DNA from: Isoetes taiwanensis
Taxonomy: Eukaryota; Streptophyta; Lycopodiopsida; Isoetales; Isoetaceae
DNA: 64,000 bases
Direction: 5' to 3'
Assembly: GCA_021234155.1 (NCBI GenBank)
Contig: JAJEKV010000036.1
Coordinates: 11,547,426-11,611,425, forward strand
How positions within the stretch are numbered: the stretch's first letter is position 1; every line of letters starts with the position of its first letter. Both the position numbers and the translations under genes were made by a program. Below the pieces are notes generated by a model. It worked only from the letters and a program-made list of their open reading frames with translations, was not told where the DNA came from and ran no database searches. Positions 25,601 through 35,688 of the stretch are shown one piece after another.

Positions 25601-26343
25601 CCTCTGGATGCAAGCTAGGTAGTATACCATATTGGCTCTCAACTGGAGCTGGGGGATTTGCTGCATCATCGTCTGAGCATTCCCAGTTTGCATTTTATGC
25701 AATTGCCCTTGAATCAAATTGATTCGCTGAAAGTGCGTGATGTGGTAACTACTTCCCCGTTCCAGTCAAACCAACTGATTCTATGGTAGAAGGTGGAGAA
25801 TGCTAACCACTTGCCAAATGTTGTCATTGCTTCAAGCAAAAGAATATATGCACATATTAGACTCTTCATTTGTCGTTGCTTCAAGAAAGAATATGAAGCA
25901 CATATTAAGACTCCTCATTTAACCTGAAAGAATGAAAAACGACTTCCCATTGACTTCCTATTGACACCAACTGATCGAAAGATTTCTTTGAAAAATAACA
26001 ATTTATTTGAGCTGAGGCCAGGATAAAATATTATTGTGAAAAGTTGTGGGCATATAAAGTTCTACCTATAGTGAAAAGTTGTGGGCCTAACGAGAACATT
26101 GAAACTCACTAGAATCCATAGGTGTTGTGTATTACAAGCGTGAGATAGTGAGATACGATGCTTACTCAAATGTTGTTTGAATTATCTATATGGGTTAGGA
26201 AATGAAAGGAGATCAAGCCCTCCATGTAATGTAATGGCACACATATTATATTATATGTCAGACCAAGCATTACATCACATCACATTTTTGTCCCAATATT
26301 TGTTCTAAGATATCTCACAAATAATACGTAGGCCAACTCTTTT
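22658..26343. other. MRT4 3' flank, mostly non-genic
   Basis: AT-rich sequence with short ORFs only. 22,658-22,800 is shared with the inverted MRT4 fragment. The only coding-like part is around 25,130-25,735. Confidence 0.5.
25130..25735 (+). pseudogene. Unidentified coding-like fragments
   Basis: After a plausible acceptor (ATTTAG, 25,128-25,133), a frame reads VVDPKWLCGSMYNAAYKHVQD before a stop. Further on are an open stretch containing MGAAVQQKMENMLNDFQMHN (about 25,370-25,430) and another with LGSIPYWLSTGAGGFAASS (about 25,620-25,675). These have protein-like composition but lie in different frames separated by stops. I do not recognise the family. It may be a decayed gene piece or chance. 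Confidence 0.3.
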
Positions 26344-26675
26344 TTGGGTTGCCCCTAAGGGGCAAACCCTTGTTTATGTGGGTTTATGGCATATCCAAAC
26401 AATATGCCGACATATGCTAAGTATATGCTGGGGACTGCTCCAAACTGGCTGTTGCCAGTGAACTGGCGGTCACCATACAGGGGTTTGGTCCGAGAGCAAA
26501 ATCTTCAGCGATTATCTGGCACCAGACTGGTCTGAACTGATGTAGCAGGCATTTGAATCGGGGCGGGGGTTTTTTAATCCTGACAGTAATACGCTTGCTG
26601 CTCTCTTTTTGTTTGGGTCCCATAGGCCAATCGGTCTCCGTGAACGATAAAAAATCATTTCTATTATATTCTATT
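26344..26675. repeat. Dispersed repeat composite
   Basis: 26,344-26,445 matches 8,167-8,275 in the same orientation. 26,555-26,675 matches the reverse complement of 53,960-54,066 (tract around TTTTTGTTTGGGTCCCATAGGCC) and ends in degenerate ATTCT repeats where the other copy has an (AGAAT)n array. It contains no gene. Confidence 0.75.
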
Positions 26676-29460
26676 CTCTGTGGTTACTACATTTTGAGTA
26701 TTTTTGAGCTTTTGGCAGCATCAAGAAGTCTATCTCTAGTGGTGAGCCCGACAAAATAAGCCTCGACAGTGGATTGAAGCTCTGTTCCAAAAACGTTTTC
26801 GGCCCATAAATAATAGCTGCAGTAGAATTCCGCCATGACTCGAGGCATAGACTTGAGCACATAAATTAGGAAGCCCAGATCTACATGCGCCTTCCACAAC
26901 AGAGCATTTGAGACCTGCAAAGGCAATAAAGGTGAACAGCAAAAGCGGTGCCTGCATAGAAGACCTGATCAAGCAAAAAAAAAATGCCAAAGATGTTTCT
27001 CACACGCTAAAATGCCAAAGGAGCCACCACTGCTCTCTATTGAGATGCCATCCTTAGAAGCGTTACAACCACAGCCATAGTCGGCAAAAGAAATCGAACC
27101 CTAAAAGGGCTTTTGGAAAAAATTAGAGCTAAAAAAGGCTTTTAACGTGGCATCATCTGCACTGTTGGGTAGATCAATCCGGCCATTCAAATTAGGGCAT
27201 GGTCTATTACTTGCACAAAAACATTATAATATAAGATATATAGTCTCTATTCTATTCTACTTTATTCTAATCAACAATTTAATTGATGGAAATCAACGTT
27301 AATGGCCTTACTTATCATATTAGGGTGTTTTCTTAATCGAGGTGCACAAAAATGTGAAATTTCAGCACGTCATCAGCACCTATATTTCGGTGCTGGTTCG
27401 CTTACTAGATGGGCCAGTCTGAAGTGTTGAAGTTTTGAAGTGTGCCTGCACGGGCGTATTGAAGTTTTACGACGGCCAGTCTGAAGTGTCAGGTACGGTC
27501 TGGTGCAGGGCTGTAGCAGAGCTTCGATTTCTACGCGCGAAATGATCGAACATGAAGATAATGATTTGATTGTGTCGTAAACTTTTAATTCTCTTACATT
27601 TCGAATTCCAAACCGCTTGCTTGCTTGCTCGAAGTCGCTTCCTTGCTTGATCGAAGCCTTGCTTGCAATAATCTTTAAGCTTGTTCGATGGATTCCAGAG
27701 GTCGTAAGGTGAGTTGCGGCCTGCAAGATTGGTTTTTTTTTTCTTTCTATTTCGTCTCCCTTTTCTAATTCATGTGAACTTTGTTGCAGGTCTTTGCGAG
27801 AACAGAATTTGAATTCGAAAAATTCCATGGTTTACCCTTGTTCTAAAGGGGTCTGCCACAACTTTAGTTTCTTTAGCCTATTGCTGCATAAATGTCAGAG
27901 CATACATGCTCGGCTTGCTCTTTATCTCATTTGGCTGATTGTATTCTCCCTCATTCCCTTGAGATGAAGCAGGGATATGCAATACCGGAGACACCGGAGA
28001 TAAGACCACAACTAGGCACGCATTTGAACACATATTTGAATCTTTGACTCTGTAAGTTAATTTTTTATTTGAATTCTAACTAAGAAGCTTGCTTTTTCTG
28101 AAAAGGAAGACCATTTTGTCTCTCAGCACAGTATCCACTAGTATCTAGGTTCAGATGGAGCCAAGATACATTTGGAACTTCTTAGACTTTTCTTATCTTC
28201 ATTGTTCATATGTTTACTTTGTGAGTACATGGTTTCTTTCTGGTCATATCTTTACTATTTGAGTAAATATTATGAGCTTTTTCACACAGCATTATTTCTA
28301 CTAAGAAAAACTTTTTCCGCTATCCTACGATCCTTGTGCTTTTTTTTGCTCCAGTTTACCTAGTATAGGTTATTGCTCTGCTCTTCTTACAAATTCCATT
28401 GTCCATGATTGGCAAAACATAGATGCCTTGTGCTGTGGCAGTTTGCAGGCATATATTCAGATCTGAAAAAAAAGCTTTTGCTGGATGTTTATAGTACCTC
28501 AAGTGTGAGGTGTCTTTGCTATGCAGTGTATGATGTTTGACTCAGAACAAAGATGCAATGTTGAATATGAACAACAAAACTAGCCCTTTATATGATAGAT
28601 ATTGCAGGTCATGGACTTTGATTCCAATATGTAGCAATACAATGTAACAATTGGCGTGTTCTCTTTTTCGGAATGGAATTAAGACATGTTTTGTGCATGC
28701 ACCATAGTGCTTGTCATGGCAAAGCATGCTCACGTGGATGACAACATATGTCATCCCACATGTCTAGCATATGCAGTGACAGTACCAAGTGACAGTACCA
28801 ATATCCACTAATCGTTGTTTCCCGATACGGTTGTTGGTTAACGTCTCTTCTAATTCCTCAATACGAGAAGCAGATTCTTATGTGGATGGAAAAGTATCTT
28901 CACTTGAGCCCGAAGGAGGATCTTATGCCACTCCGCTATATTATGCATAGGTGCAGCAAAATAAACTAGGTGAATTGATAATTATAGTGCAAAACTGCTT
29001 TGACATTTAAATGTTTTGAATGTTGGATGTTGTGGATGTTTTGGCACTTTTGACATAAACATGAATGCCGCCATGTCATATCCCGTATTCCAGATTGAAC
29101 ATTTGACATTGCACACCACGTTTTCTTAGTGGTCCGATTGTTGTTGCTCCTGGACCGTCAATATGTTTTATTTCATTTGCTGCCTTGTGGCGTGACGTTA
29201 AAATCTCTTCTTCTTCTTCTTCTTCTAGTTCTTAAATAAACATATGAGTAAAATGTTTTAAACATGAGTACAACATCATTACAAATGTTTTCTACTATGT
29301 TTACCTGTGTTTACTTGTCTTTCTGTATCGCCACTCTCTTATTTCATTGGTCCTATGTTTCAAAATATTGACAATGTATTGTATGTTTGTTTGTTAGGGT
29401 CCGAACACAACATAACATCAATTCATTTAAGTATAATGTAATGTTTTTTGTTGGAGGCCC
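26676..29460. other. Non-genic stretch
   Basis: No supportable gene. Visible details are a CTTGCTTG-rich patch (27,615-27,665), a (TTC)n run near 29,205 and two copies of CCAGTCTGAAGTGT (27,414 and 27,477). Confidence 0.5.
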
Positions 29461-29597
29461 CGAAGGGGCCAAAATTTTTTCAGCTATAGTATAAACCATT
29501 AAATTACACACTTCAAAATTAAATTCCCCCTTAAAACTCCCTTTGGTTTGGGTGCATATTCACACGGGGGGTGACGTAGGACAGCAAGAGCCCCTAT

Positions 29598-31152
29598 TGT
29601 GATGTTCCAAGTATTTATACGGTGTACGTATAAATATTGAACACGTCACTCGGTATAGGTACGCCACCTGGGGTATGATAACCTAGGGGGGTTGGCCTCA
29701 ATGGATTTAATTAGCTATGTTAACCAGATTATAAAGGATAATTAGCTACAGACATGTGATTAAGTCAATCCATAGTAGGAAGGCGCCATTTGGCATGACC
29801 CGGGTGGCTAGCATGAGGATTGCTAAACTAGGCCACCAAAGGGAAGCGCCATCCTCATATCAGCCCAACTTCGACCCAGCAAAGCGCCAGGAGCTGTTCG
29901 TCCCCAGATCGCCAAGATACCCTCTACCTGTCGCTGCTACCCCAGTACGGCACCATGGAAGCACCCCTTGACAACGGGTCCAGCCGAAACTCTGGTTAGT
30001 GGTAGTTAACTTGCAAATTGTAGAATAATACTCTAGTATTCTTTTCTGGTTGGTTTTGGGTGAGATTAACCCTTCTTTGGTAATTAGGAATACTTTTCAA
30101 TTATGAATAATGCTCTGTATGGAATGGTCGATGTCTCTATGAGTTAGTTTAGTAATTTCTCGTAAACAGGGATTAACAGGGGGGTAGAGGCCTCTGAGCT
30201 TGAGTATAGAATGCTCCTAGTAGTCCTTTAACATCCTACTAGTTTCGGCCTGTGCACAAGAGCCCACCGGGTCATAGACGCTATGGTCTGGCTTAGCACC
30301 AGACAAGGGACGCAGTGGTGAAGTAGGGGGTGGGGTCTTGCACGAGCATAAAAGGCTCCTGAGACTCCTACAGTGGGCTAGGCCTGATAGCCGGTCACGT
30401 GGAGGGCCGGGTATGGGTCTGACACTCCCTGGGTGTAGTGGTGTGACCCGTATGGGGCACCATGCACTTTGAGTAGAATTAGGGTGAGTAAGTCGGGTAC
30501 GGATGCGGGGGTCGCTGATGCGGCACGTATTCTCTAGCTCACCCACGACACCACTGTGATCCTGGAAGGGGACGCCTCCCCGACCTGCCTCATCGGACCA
30601 AGTGTCATGAACCTGGAGTAGACTCAAAGGGTGATCCCTAGAGTCTGCGTCTCCGGAAGGCTATAGCAAAGCCATAGCGTGAATCGACCCATCTGCAAAG
30701 TGTGCACAGGAGGGGCGGATGGAGTGGACAACCCTAGCCGATGTTCTATGCCAGCCAACGCCATGCCAAGATTCGGTCTGCCAATTCCCTGAGACCCAGC
30801 CGTCAGTCACTTCCCCACTAGAGTCTGAGCCGGGGTAGAACCTGGGTTTTGGGTGTTTTCTTAGCCTAGATGCATGTTCTTGCCGTCGGTACTTGAATGG
30901 ATGTGCCACCCCTCGTGGTGGATATTTATATGTGATTTATGTTGTATGCTAACCTTGTATTCATGCTTCCGCGACGTAGGCGCCCATTGAAGGCATGGGC
31001 CAAATGACCCCTCCGTGTCCTTCACCTGAGCGTCTCTATGTAGACGGCCCGGGTTAGATGGAGGGCCCTGCTCGTGGCGGGATGGCCGCCATGGGAGGGG
31101 AAAGTCCCCGTATGTATACGGCCGGGGTCGATATATTCGTGGAGCCGCCACA
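29598..31152 (+). repeat. 5' LTR
   Basis: Starts TGTGATGTTCC and ends GCCGCCACA. It aligns along its length with the 3' LTR but with many small differences, several of which are 1-2 base indels at CTG/CAG/CCG trinucleotides. Confidence 0.95.
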
Positions 31153-31172
31153 AAGTATCAGAGCCGTGATTT
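31153..31172 (+). other. Primer binding site, initiator Met-tRNA type
   Basis: Directly after the LTR, TATCAGAGCCGTG at about 31,156 matches the usual plant retroelement TGGTATCAGAGC primer site, with the first two bases changed (AAG for TGG). Confidence 0.85.
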
Positions 31173-32780
31173 CGGTTGCTCGAAATCATAGCACTGGCCA
31201 AACACTAACTCGTAGCACGGTAGTTAGGAGGAGGCTAAGTTAATGTGTTGTTAGTCCTCTTTGTTGTTTGGTTCAGTGTTAGGTTAAATTAGGAAATTGT
31301 AGCTTTAAGAAGGATAGGGTGACTGGAGGGCCCAAGAATTGGAAGAATTGTAAATGTCGGTAGCTCAAATGACTCGAGAAGTTAAGGCCCATTGGATCGC
31401 ACATACTTGAATTACCCTAGAACGGTCGTCTCCGGCTTAAAATGGTCAAGGGCAGGCCCTGAAACCAACTTCGGCGCCGCTTTGCTTCTCGGTCGCCTTG
31501 CAAAATACGGTAGAAGAGCCGAAAATGCGCCGGCGCCGACCGGGTCGACGGGAGTCAACGCGGGCCGCCAGTCAACTTCGAGCGCCGCTTGCTTTTGACG
31601 AACCCCGTCGGCGAGAGCATCGATAATGCAGCCGGCGCCCGACCAGTATGCCTCAGCGTATTTCCAGCCCGTATAATTATTTTTCTAATAATAAAATTAA
31701 AAAAAGTTAATAGGAAAATTTTAAAATTTCAAAAGTTAACCGGCCGTTTAAAATTTCTTCTTGTTATTTGTTACGCCTTGCCTTCAAGACCTTCGACCAC
31801 CGAGCCCTTTGCCGCCATCGCCACCGGACTTGACCTTTGCTTGTCGCCCTTGTGTCTTGGGGAACCCTAAGCCCTCCCTTGCTGCCTTCTCCACCACCAC
31901 TCACTTTGTCCGCCTTCCTAGACCTTATTGCCACAGCTATGGCGAATACCAAGAGCGCCAGTTCTTCTACTTTGAGCATAGTGGAGATTTATGCCATGAT
32001 CGCCGGTACATGGCTACAGGACCCGCCTTCATTGACATACTCCTAGATGAGCTAGTAAACCGGGTTTGAGAATAACGATAGGATCCCCTATCCTATCTAT
32101 CATTTCTCGTGAGCCATTCCCGATCCTACTGAATCTTCGCCTCTCCTACACCATTGTCGAAAGCAAAGATGACATGGTCATGATGTCGATTAAGTTCTAT
32201 CCTCCCCAACAAGAGGGGCATATAGAGGAGGAGGACATCGTATGCGGCCGATCGTGATCGAGGCTTGGCCAAGGAAGAAGACCATCTGGAGATTGAGCGG
32301 GCGATACTGGCGGCTAGGGGAAGAGAGTACAATATTCTGGGACGGCTTTGTCGTCATCGATGGCGTGGCAATTGAGGTTCCCCATACCATTGGGACGAGG
32401 GATAACCACGGCTTTATTTGGGGAGAAATCCCCATATCGATAGATTATCCGACGACCATACAGATCGATATGGGTCTCATGGGCCTCACGGGTACCAGTC
32501 GAAGCCTTCGCCGAAGCTGTTTCAACATTTTGCCTCGATTCGAAGATCCGAGGCGAGTCCGGAGGAACGGAGAAGCTTGAATAGGAGGAGAGGGATCGGC
32601 AGGACCAAATTGAACCCGCAGGATCTGAGGGGCAATCAGGGGTGGGGCCCAACCCCGGCGTAACATGTGACCATTAAGCACCGGAGGAAGGGTTTAGCCC
32701 GAAAGACCGCAAATAATACAAGGAGAAACTAAAGACCGCCGGGCTTTTGGCAAGAATACCAGCCCCAATGGAGACAAGCA
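31173..32780 (+). other. Leader region with scattered ORFs
   Basis: No frame is open for long and none of the pieces is recognised. Fragments such as LAKEEDHLEIERAILAARG (about 32,258-32,315) and the following 81-codon ORF (32,418-32,663) look protein-like but are interrupted. It could be the decayed N-terminal part of an additional ORF leading into the histone-like domain. Confidence 0.4.
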
Positions 32781-33162
32781 ATGGTGGATAGCTCCCCGAC
32801 CGGACCGTTAGCTAAGACGGTGGCAAGACCGACCGGCGGCCACCAAACCCGCCCCACAGAGGAAGCCTCACAGGTTTTGCCCCGGCACTGTTGCCTTACG
32901 GGAGATCCGTAAATTTCAGAAGTCAACCCAACTTCTGATACGGAAGCTTCCCTTCCAAAGGCTGGTACGAGAGATCGCGCAGGAGTTCAAAACCGATCTC
33001 CGTTTCCAGACCTTTGCTATTTTGGCGCTTCAAGAGGCTGCAGAGGCTTACCTGGTGGCACTTTTTGGTGACGCTAACCTTTGCGCGATTCACGCAAAGA
33101 GGGTCACCATTATGCCAAAGGATTTAGCCCTCGCCCGTAGGATCCGGGGGGAGCATCCTTAG
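32781..33162 (+). CDS. Histone H3-like protein encoded within the retrotransposon
   Basis: From 32,866 (Pro38 in H3 numbering) to the stop at 33,160-33,162 there are exactly 98 codons, the number in canonical H3 from Pro38 to the C-terminus, without stop or indel. Conserved stretches include [67 protein letters not shown] and ARRIRGE. Roughly 14-15 residues differ from plant H3, including R42C, Y54F, E59Q, D77E, S86T, Phe at 87, G102A, E105G, T107A, I124L, Q125A, R134H and A135P. Loop 1 has canonical length, so it is not CENH3-like. The tail is poor: ATKPAP precedes the core in frame, but the nearest ATG (32,781), followed by [10 protein letters not shown], is in a different frame, implying one small indel or another start. 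It lies between the primer site and ORF A on the element's sense strand. Confidence 0.93.
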
Positions 33163-33382
33163 CACATTTTGATGGGCTCCGCATTGTACATATTTCTTTT
33201 CGATAAATAATAAAAACTCTTTTTGTTTTAAGTTGAAGATGTATTGAGAACCTTATATTTTATTTTAAAAATATGAAATTGCTGACATCAGCGTAACAAT
33301 AAAAAGGGTTTAAAAAGGGTCTTTAGTGTGTACTCCCACTTGTTTTCTTTCATTTTCTTGCCTCCTCCTCCCTTCTAGCGCT

Positions 33383-34783
33383 ATGGCCGCCGCTGACCTT
33401 ACCGCCTGGTACCATGACGGAGAGCAATGGGATCCGCAAGTCCCTTTCGACCTGCTGCGGCCTTTGCTATGCCAGCGCCTAGATCTCCTTGCCAACATGC
33501 AGAGGCACCCAGATTACGCCGGATTTTTGGATTTCTACAGGGAGGAGATGTTCCCTCTGTGTATTCCTCTTGGGGATCCTCCCCAACTGTATCTGGAGCG
33601 GGGGGTAGTCCGAGAGATGCTCGGGGGAGACACTCATGCATATGATGTCCTCAAGGGAAAGCTCCAATGGGGCAAACACCTGCCCGTTGTGCAGCATCAA
33701 GGGCGGCAATACCTTGAGGTTGCCTTTGCCCTAGCCATCCTCATGGACCAATATGTCGAGGATGAAACCTTGCCTGTAGAGAAGGGCAAACTGTCGGAGT
33801 CTTCCGAGGAGGGGGAAGACGAACACATAGGCATGGGCGACTTCGCCCGTTGGAAGCAATTAGCGGAAGAGCTGCCTCCGCGCCGTGAGCAAGCCGTAGG
33901 CTTGTCAGGGTTGGATGCCCTTCCAGTTATTTATCACCAAGGGCAAGAATATCTTCTCTTGGATGATATTATCTGGACTTATCACATGGTGGCCGGATTT
34001 AGACGTAAGCGTAAAGACCATGTGCTTTATGAGCTTGCGGAGTATTGCATGGACGACTTCATTGACTTCACTTCTATTGAGCTTCCTCCGGAGGTGCAGC
34101 AGCTGCTCCAGTTCCGCCAAGAGACCATAGAGCCGGCTGAGACTCTACTACGTCTTTGGGACTTCGTGATGCAGGAGCCGGCCTCACAGGCCTCACCAGA
34201 TGCCTTCACGGCTATGGGACCTCACGTCCCAAATATTAATATGGTTGAGGTTCCCTCGGGTTCAGATGACGAGGAAGAGGATTTATACCATAACCCTGCT
34301 CATGTGAAGGAGGAGCAGCAAGAACTTAAGGAAGAGGAGGTTTCCATGGATTTGGATAAGGAGGTGGCCACATCAGAGACCCCGCAAGGGAAGGTATCAG
34401 GCAACCACCTTACCCGTTTCTTTTTGTCAGCCTTTCGACAGGGGCAAGTCCTTTTTATAGCCCGGGATTTAGGGTCGGAGGCTGAAGCTTCATGGTGGGC
34501 CCTCCGTGCTCTCTCTACACTGGCCGGCCACAAGAAGCTCCCCTATCGTACGTTTACTTATGTACTCGTGCGACGGGATCTTGCTCTGACGGCCTTAGGT
34601 CAGGATATTGCGCCCTGGATGAGCATGAAGCTCCTCATGGCAGCCCCATTGGCCGTTGCCTATCCACCGGAGGTTGCATCTATTGCGGCTGCCACAGTAG
34701 ACCCCGGGGTGACTCTGCTGCGACATCGACCGCCTCCACCACCTCCTAGGTCTAGGGATGAAGAGGGAGGACCTAGCTCTTAA
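33383..34783 (+). CDS. Retrotransposon ORF A, unknown acidic protein (466 aa)
   Basis: The ATG at 33,383 (context GCTATGGCC) opens 466 codons to a stop at 34,781-34,783. Just before it a pyrimidine-rich run ends in CTTCTAG (33,373-33,379), a strong splice acceptor, suggesting expression from a spliced RNA. The protein begins MAAADLTAWYHDGE and has an internal repeat: LPVVQHQGRQYLEVAFAL at about residue 100 and LPVIYHQGQEYLLLDDII at about residue 180. It also has an acidic middle (SDDEEEDLY, EEQQELKEEE) and a proline run at the C-terminus (RPPPPPPRS). I recognise no catalytic motif. It is uninterrupted, unlike gag and pol of the same element. It could be a gag-like or chromatin-binding accessory protein, but this is speculation. 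Confidence 0.8.
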   Translation: MAAADLTAWYHDGEQWDPQVPFDLLRPLLCQRLDLLANMQRHPDYAGFLDFYREEMFPLCIPLGDPPQLYLERGVVREMLGGDTHAYDVLKGKLQWGKHLPVVQHQGRQYLEVAFALAILMDQYVEDETLPVEKGKLSESSEEGEDEHIGMGDFARWKQLAEELPPRREQAVGLSGLDALPVIYHQGQEYLLLDDIIWTYHMVAGFRRKRKDHVLYELAEYCMDDFIDFTSIELPPEVQQLLQFRQETIEPAETLLRLWDFVMQEPASQASPDAFTAMGPHVPNINMVEVPSGSDDEEEDLYHNPAHVKEEQQELKEEEVSMDLDKEVATSETPQGKVSGNHLTRFFLSAFRQGQVLFIARDLGSEAEASWWALRALSTLAGHKKLPYRTFTYVLVRRDLALTALGQDIAPWMSMKLLMAAPLAVAYPPEVASIAAATVDPGVTLLRHRPPPPPPRSRDEEGGPSS

Positions 34784-35048
34784 ACTAATTGTACTACGCA
34801 TTTTTGTATTGCGTATGATTGTGGAATTTTGAGTTGGCAAATTCTTTAGCCACTTTATAATATGATACAACTTTCTTTCCATCGATTGAAATTACTATCT
34901 TTATGAATACAATTGAAAATTAGTCCTTCTATCATGTGTTTAGCTGGTTATTCGAGTTGGTCTATAACAGAACTATCCAACCCTCTATATTCATTTCAAT
35001 TGTCTTGCAGAAGAAACCCTTTGGGAATATGAGGAGAGGATTACAGAC

Positions 35049-35456
35049 ATGATAAGGAGGGATGACCCCGGGCCGCCAGAGCAGGACTATGGCCAGAGAT
35101 ATGGCGAATATCCCGAATGGGATGAAGGCTATGAGATGGAACCCCCGCCACCAGGAGAACCCTATGATGCTGAAAAAGGGTTGGAGATAGTTAACATCCT
35201 TAGGGACAGAGTTTTTGAGGACCTGAAGCTGACCCTGTGCCGTACCTGGGACTATTGGAGTATGAGCAGGCACGAGGCTTTCGAGGACGCCAACGACCAT
35301 CTCTGGCAACTCTTCTATGCTCTGCGAAGGCTTTTCAATCTTCTCATTGTTAGCCCAACGTGGGAATACCAACCAGTGATTGTCCAAGCCTGGGCACGCT
35401 ACAAGCTCGTTAGGGCTGTGCGTGAGAGTGTTCGCTATTCAATTCTCGCCCTTTAA
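35049..35456 (+). CDS. Retrotransposon ORF B, unknown small protein (135 aa)
   Basis: The ATG at 35,049 gives 135 codons. About 40 bases upstream is a good splice acceptor (CAATTGTCTTGCAG, ending 35,010). The N-terminus is rich in Asp, Glu, Tyr and Pro (YGEYPEWDEGYEMEPPPP); the rest looks helical (WQLFYALRRLFNLL, WARYKLVRAVRESVRYSIL). No known domain was recognised. It lies between ORF A and gag, separated from both by 230-265 bp AT-rich spacers. Confidence 0.7.
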   Translation: MIRRDDPGPPEQDYGQRYGEYPEWDEGYEMEPPPPGEPYDAEKGLEIVNILRDRVFEDLKLTLCRTWDYWSMSRHEAFEDANDHLWQLFYALRRLFNLLIVSPTWEYQPVIVQAWARYKLVRAVRESVRYSILAL

Positions 35457-35688
35457 GTAACCCCCTAGGCTGGATCTTTCTAGTTTCGTTTTTTTTATGT
35501 TGTTTCTGAGTTCACTTTAAGTTCCAGTTGTATCATGTTATCTTTGTATAATACTCCTGTACCAACTTTTGGTGTGAAACTGTAATAGCAAAGTTTTTTT
35601 TCCTCTTATAATAACAAATTCCCTTTGTGTTCTCTCTCTACCCCATTTGTAAGAATTTATCTGTTATAAAAATGCTTATACCTTTTTC

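Noticed and set aside
32866-33162. Centromeric H3 (CENH3)
   Set aside because: Loop 1 has canonical length and the core is close to ordinary H3, whereas CENH3 is far more diverged with a longer loop 1.
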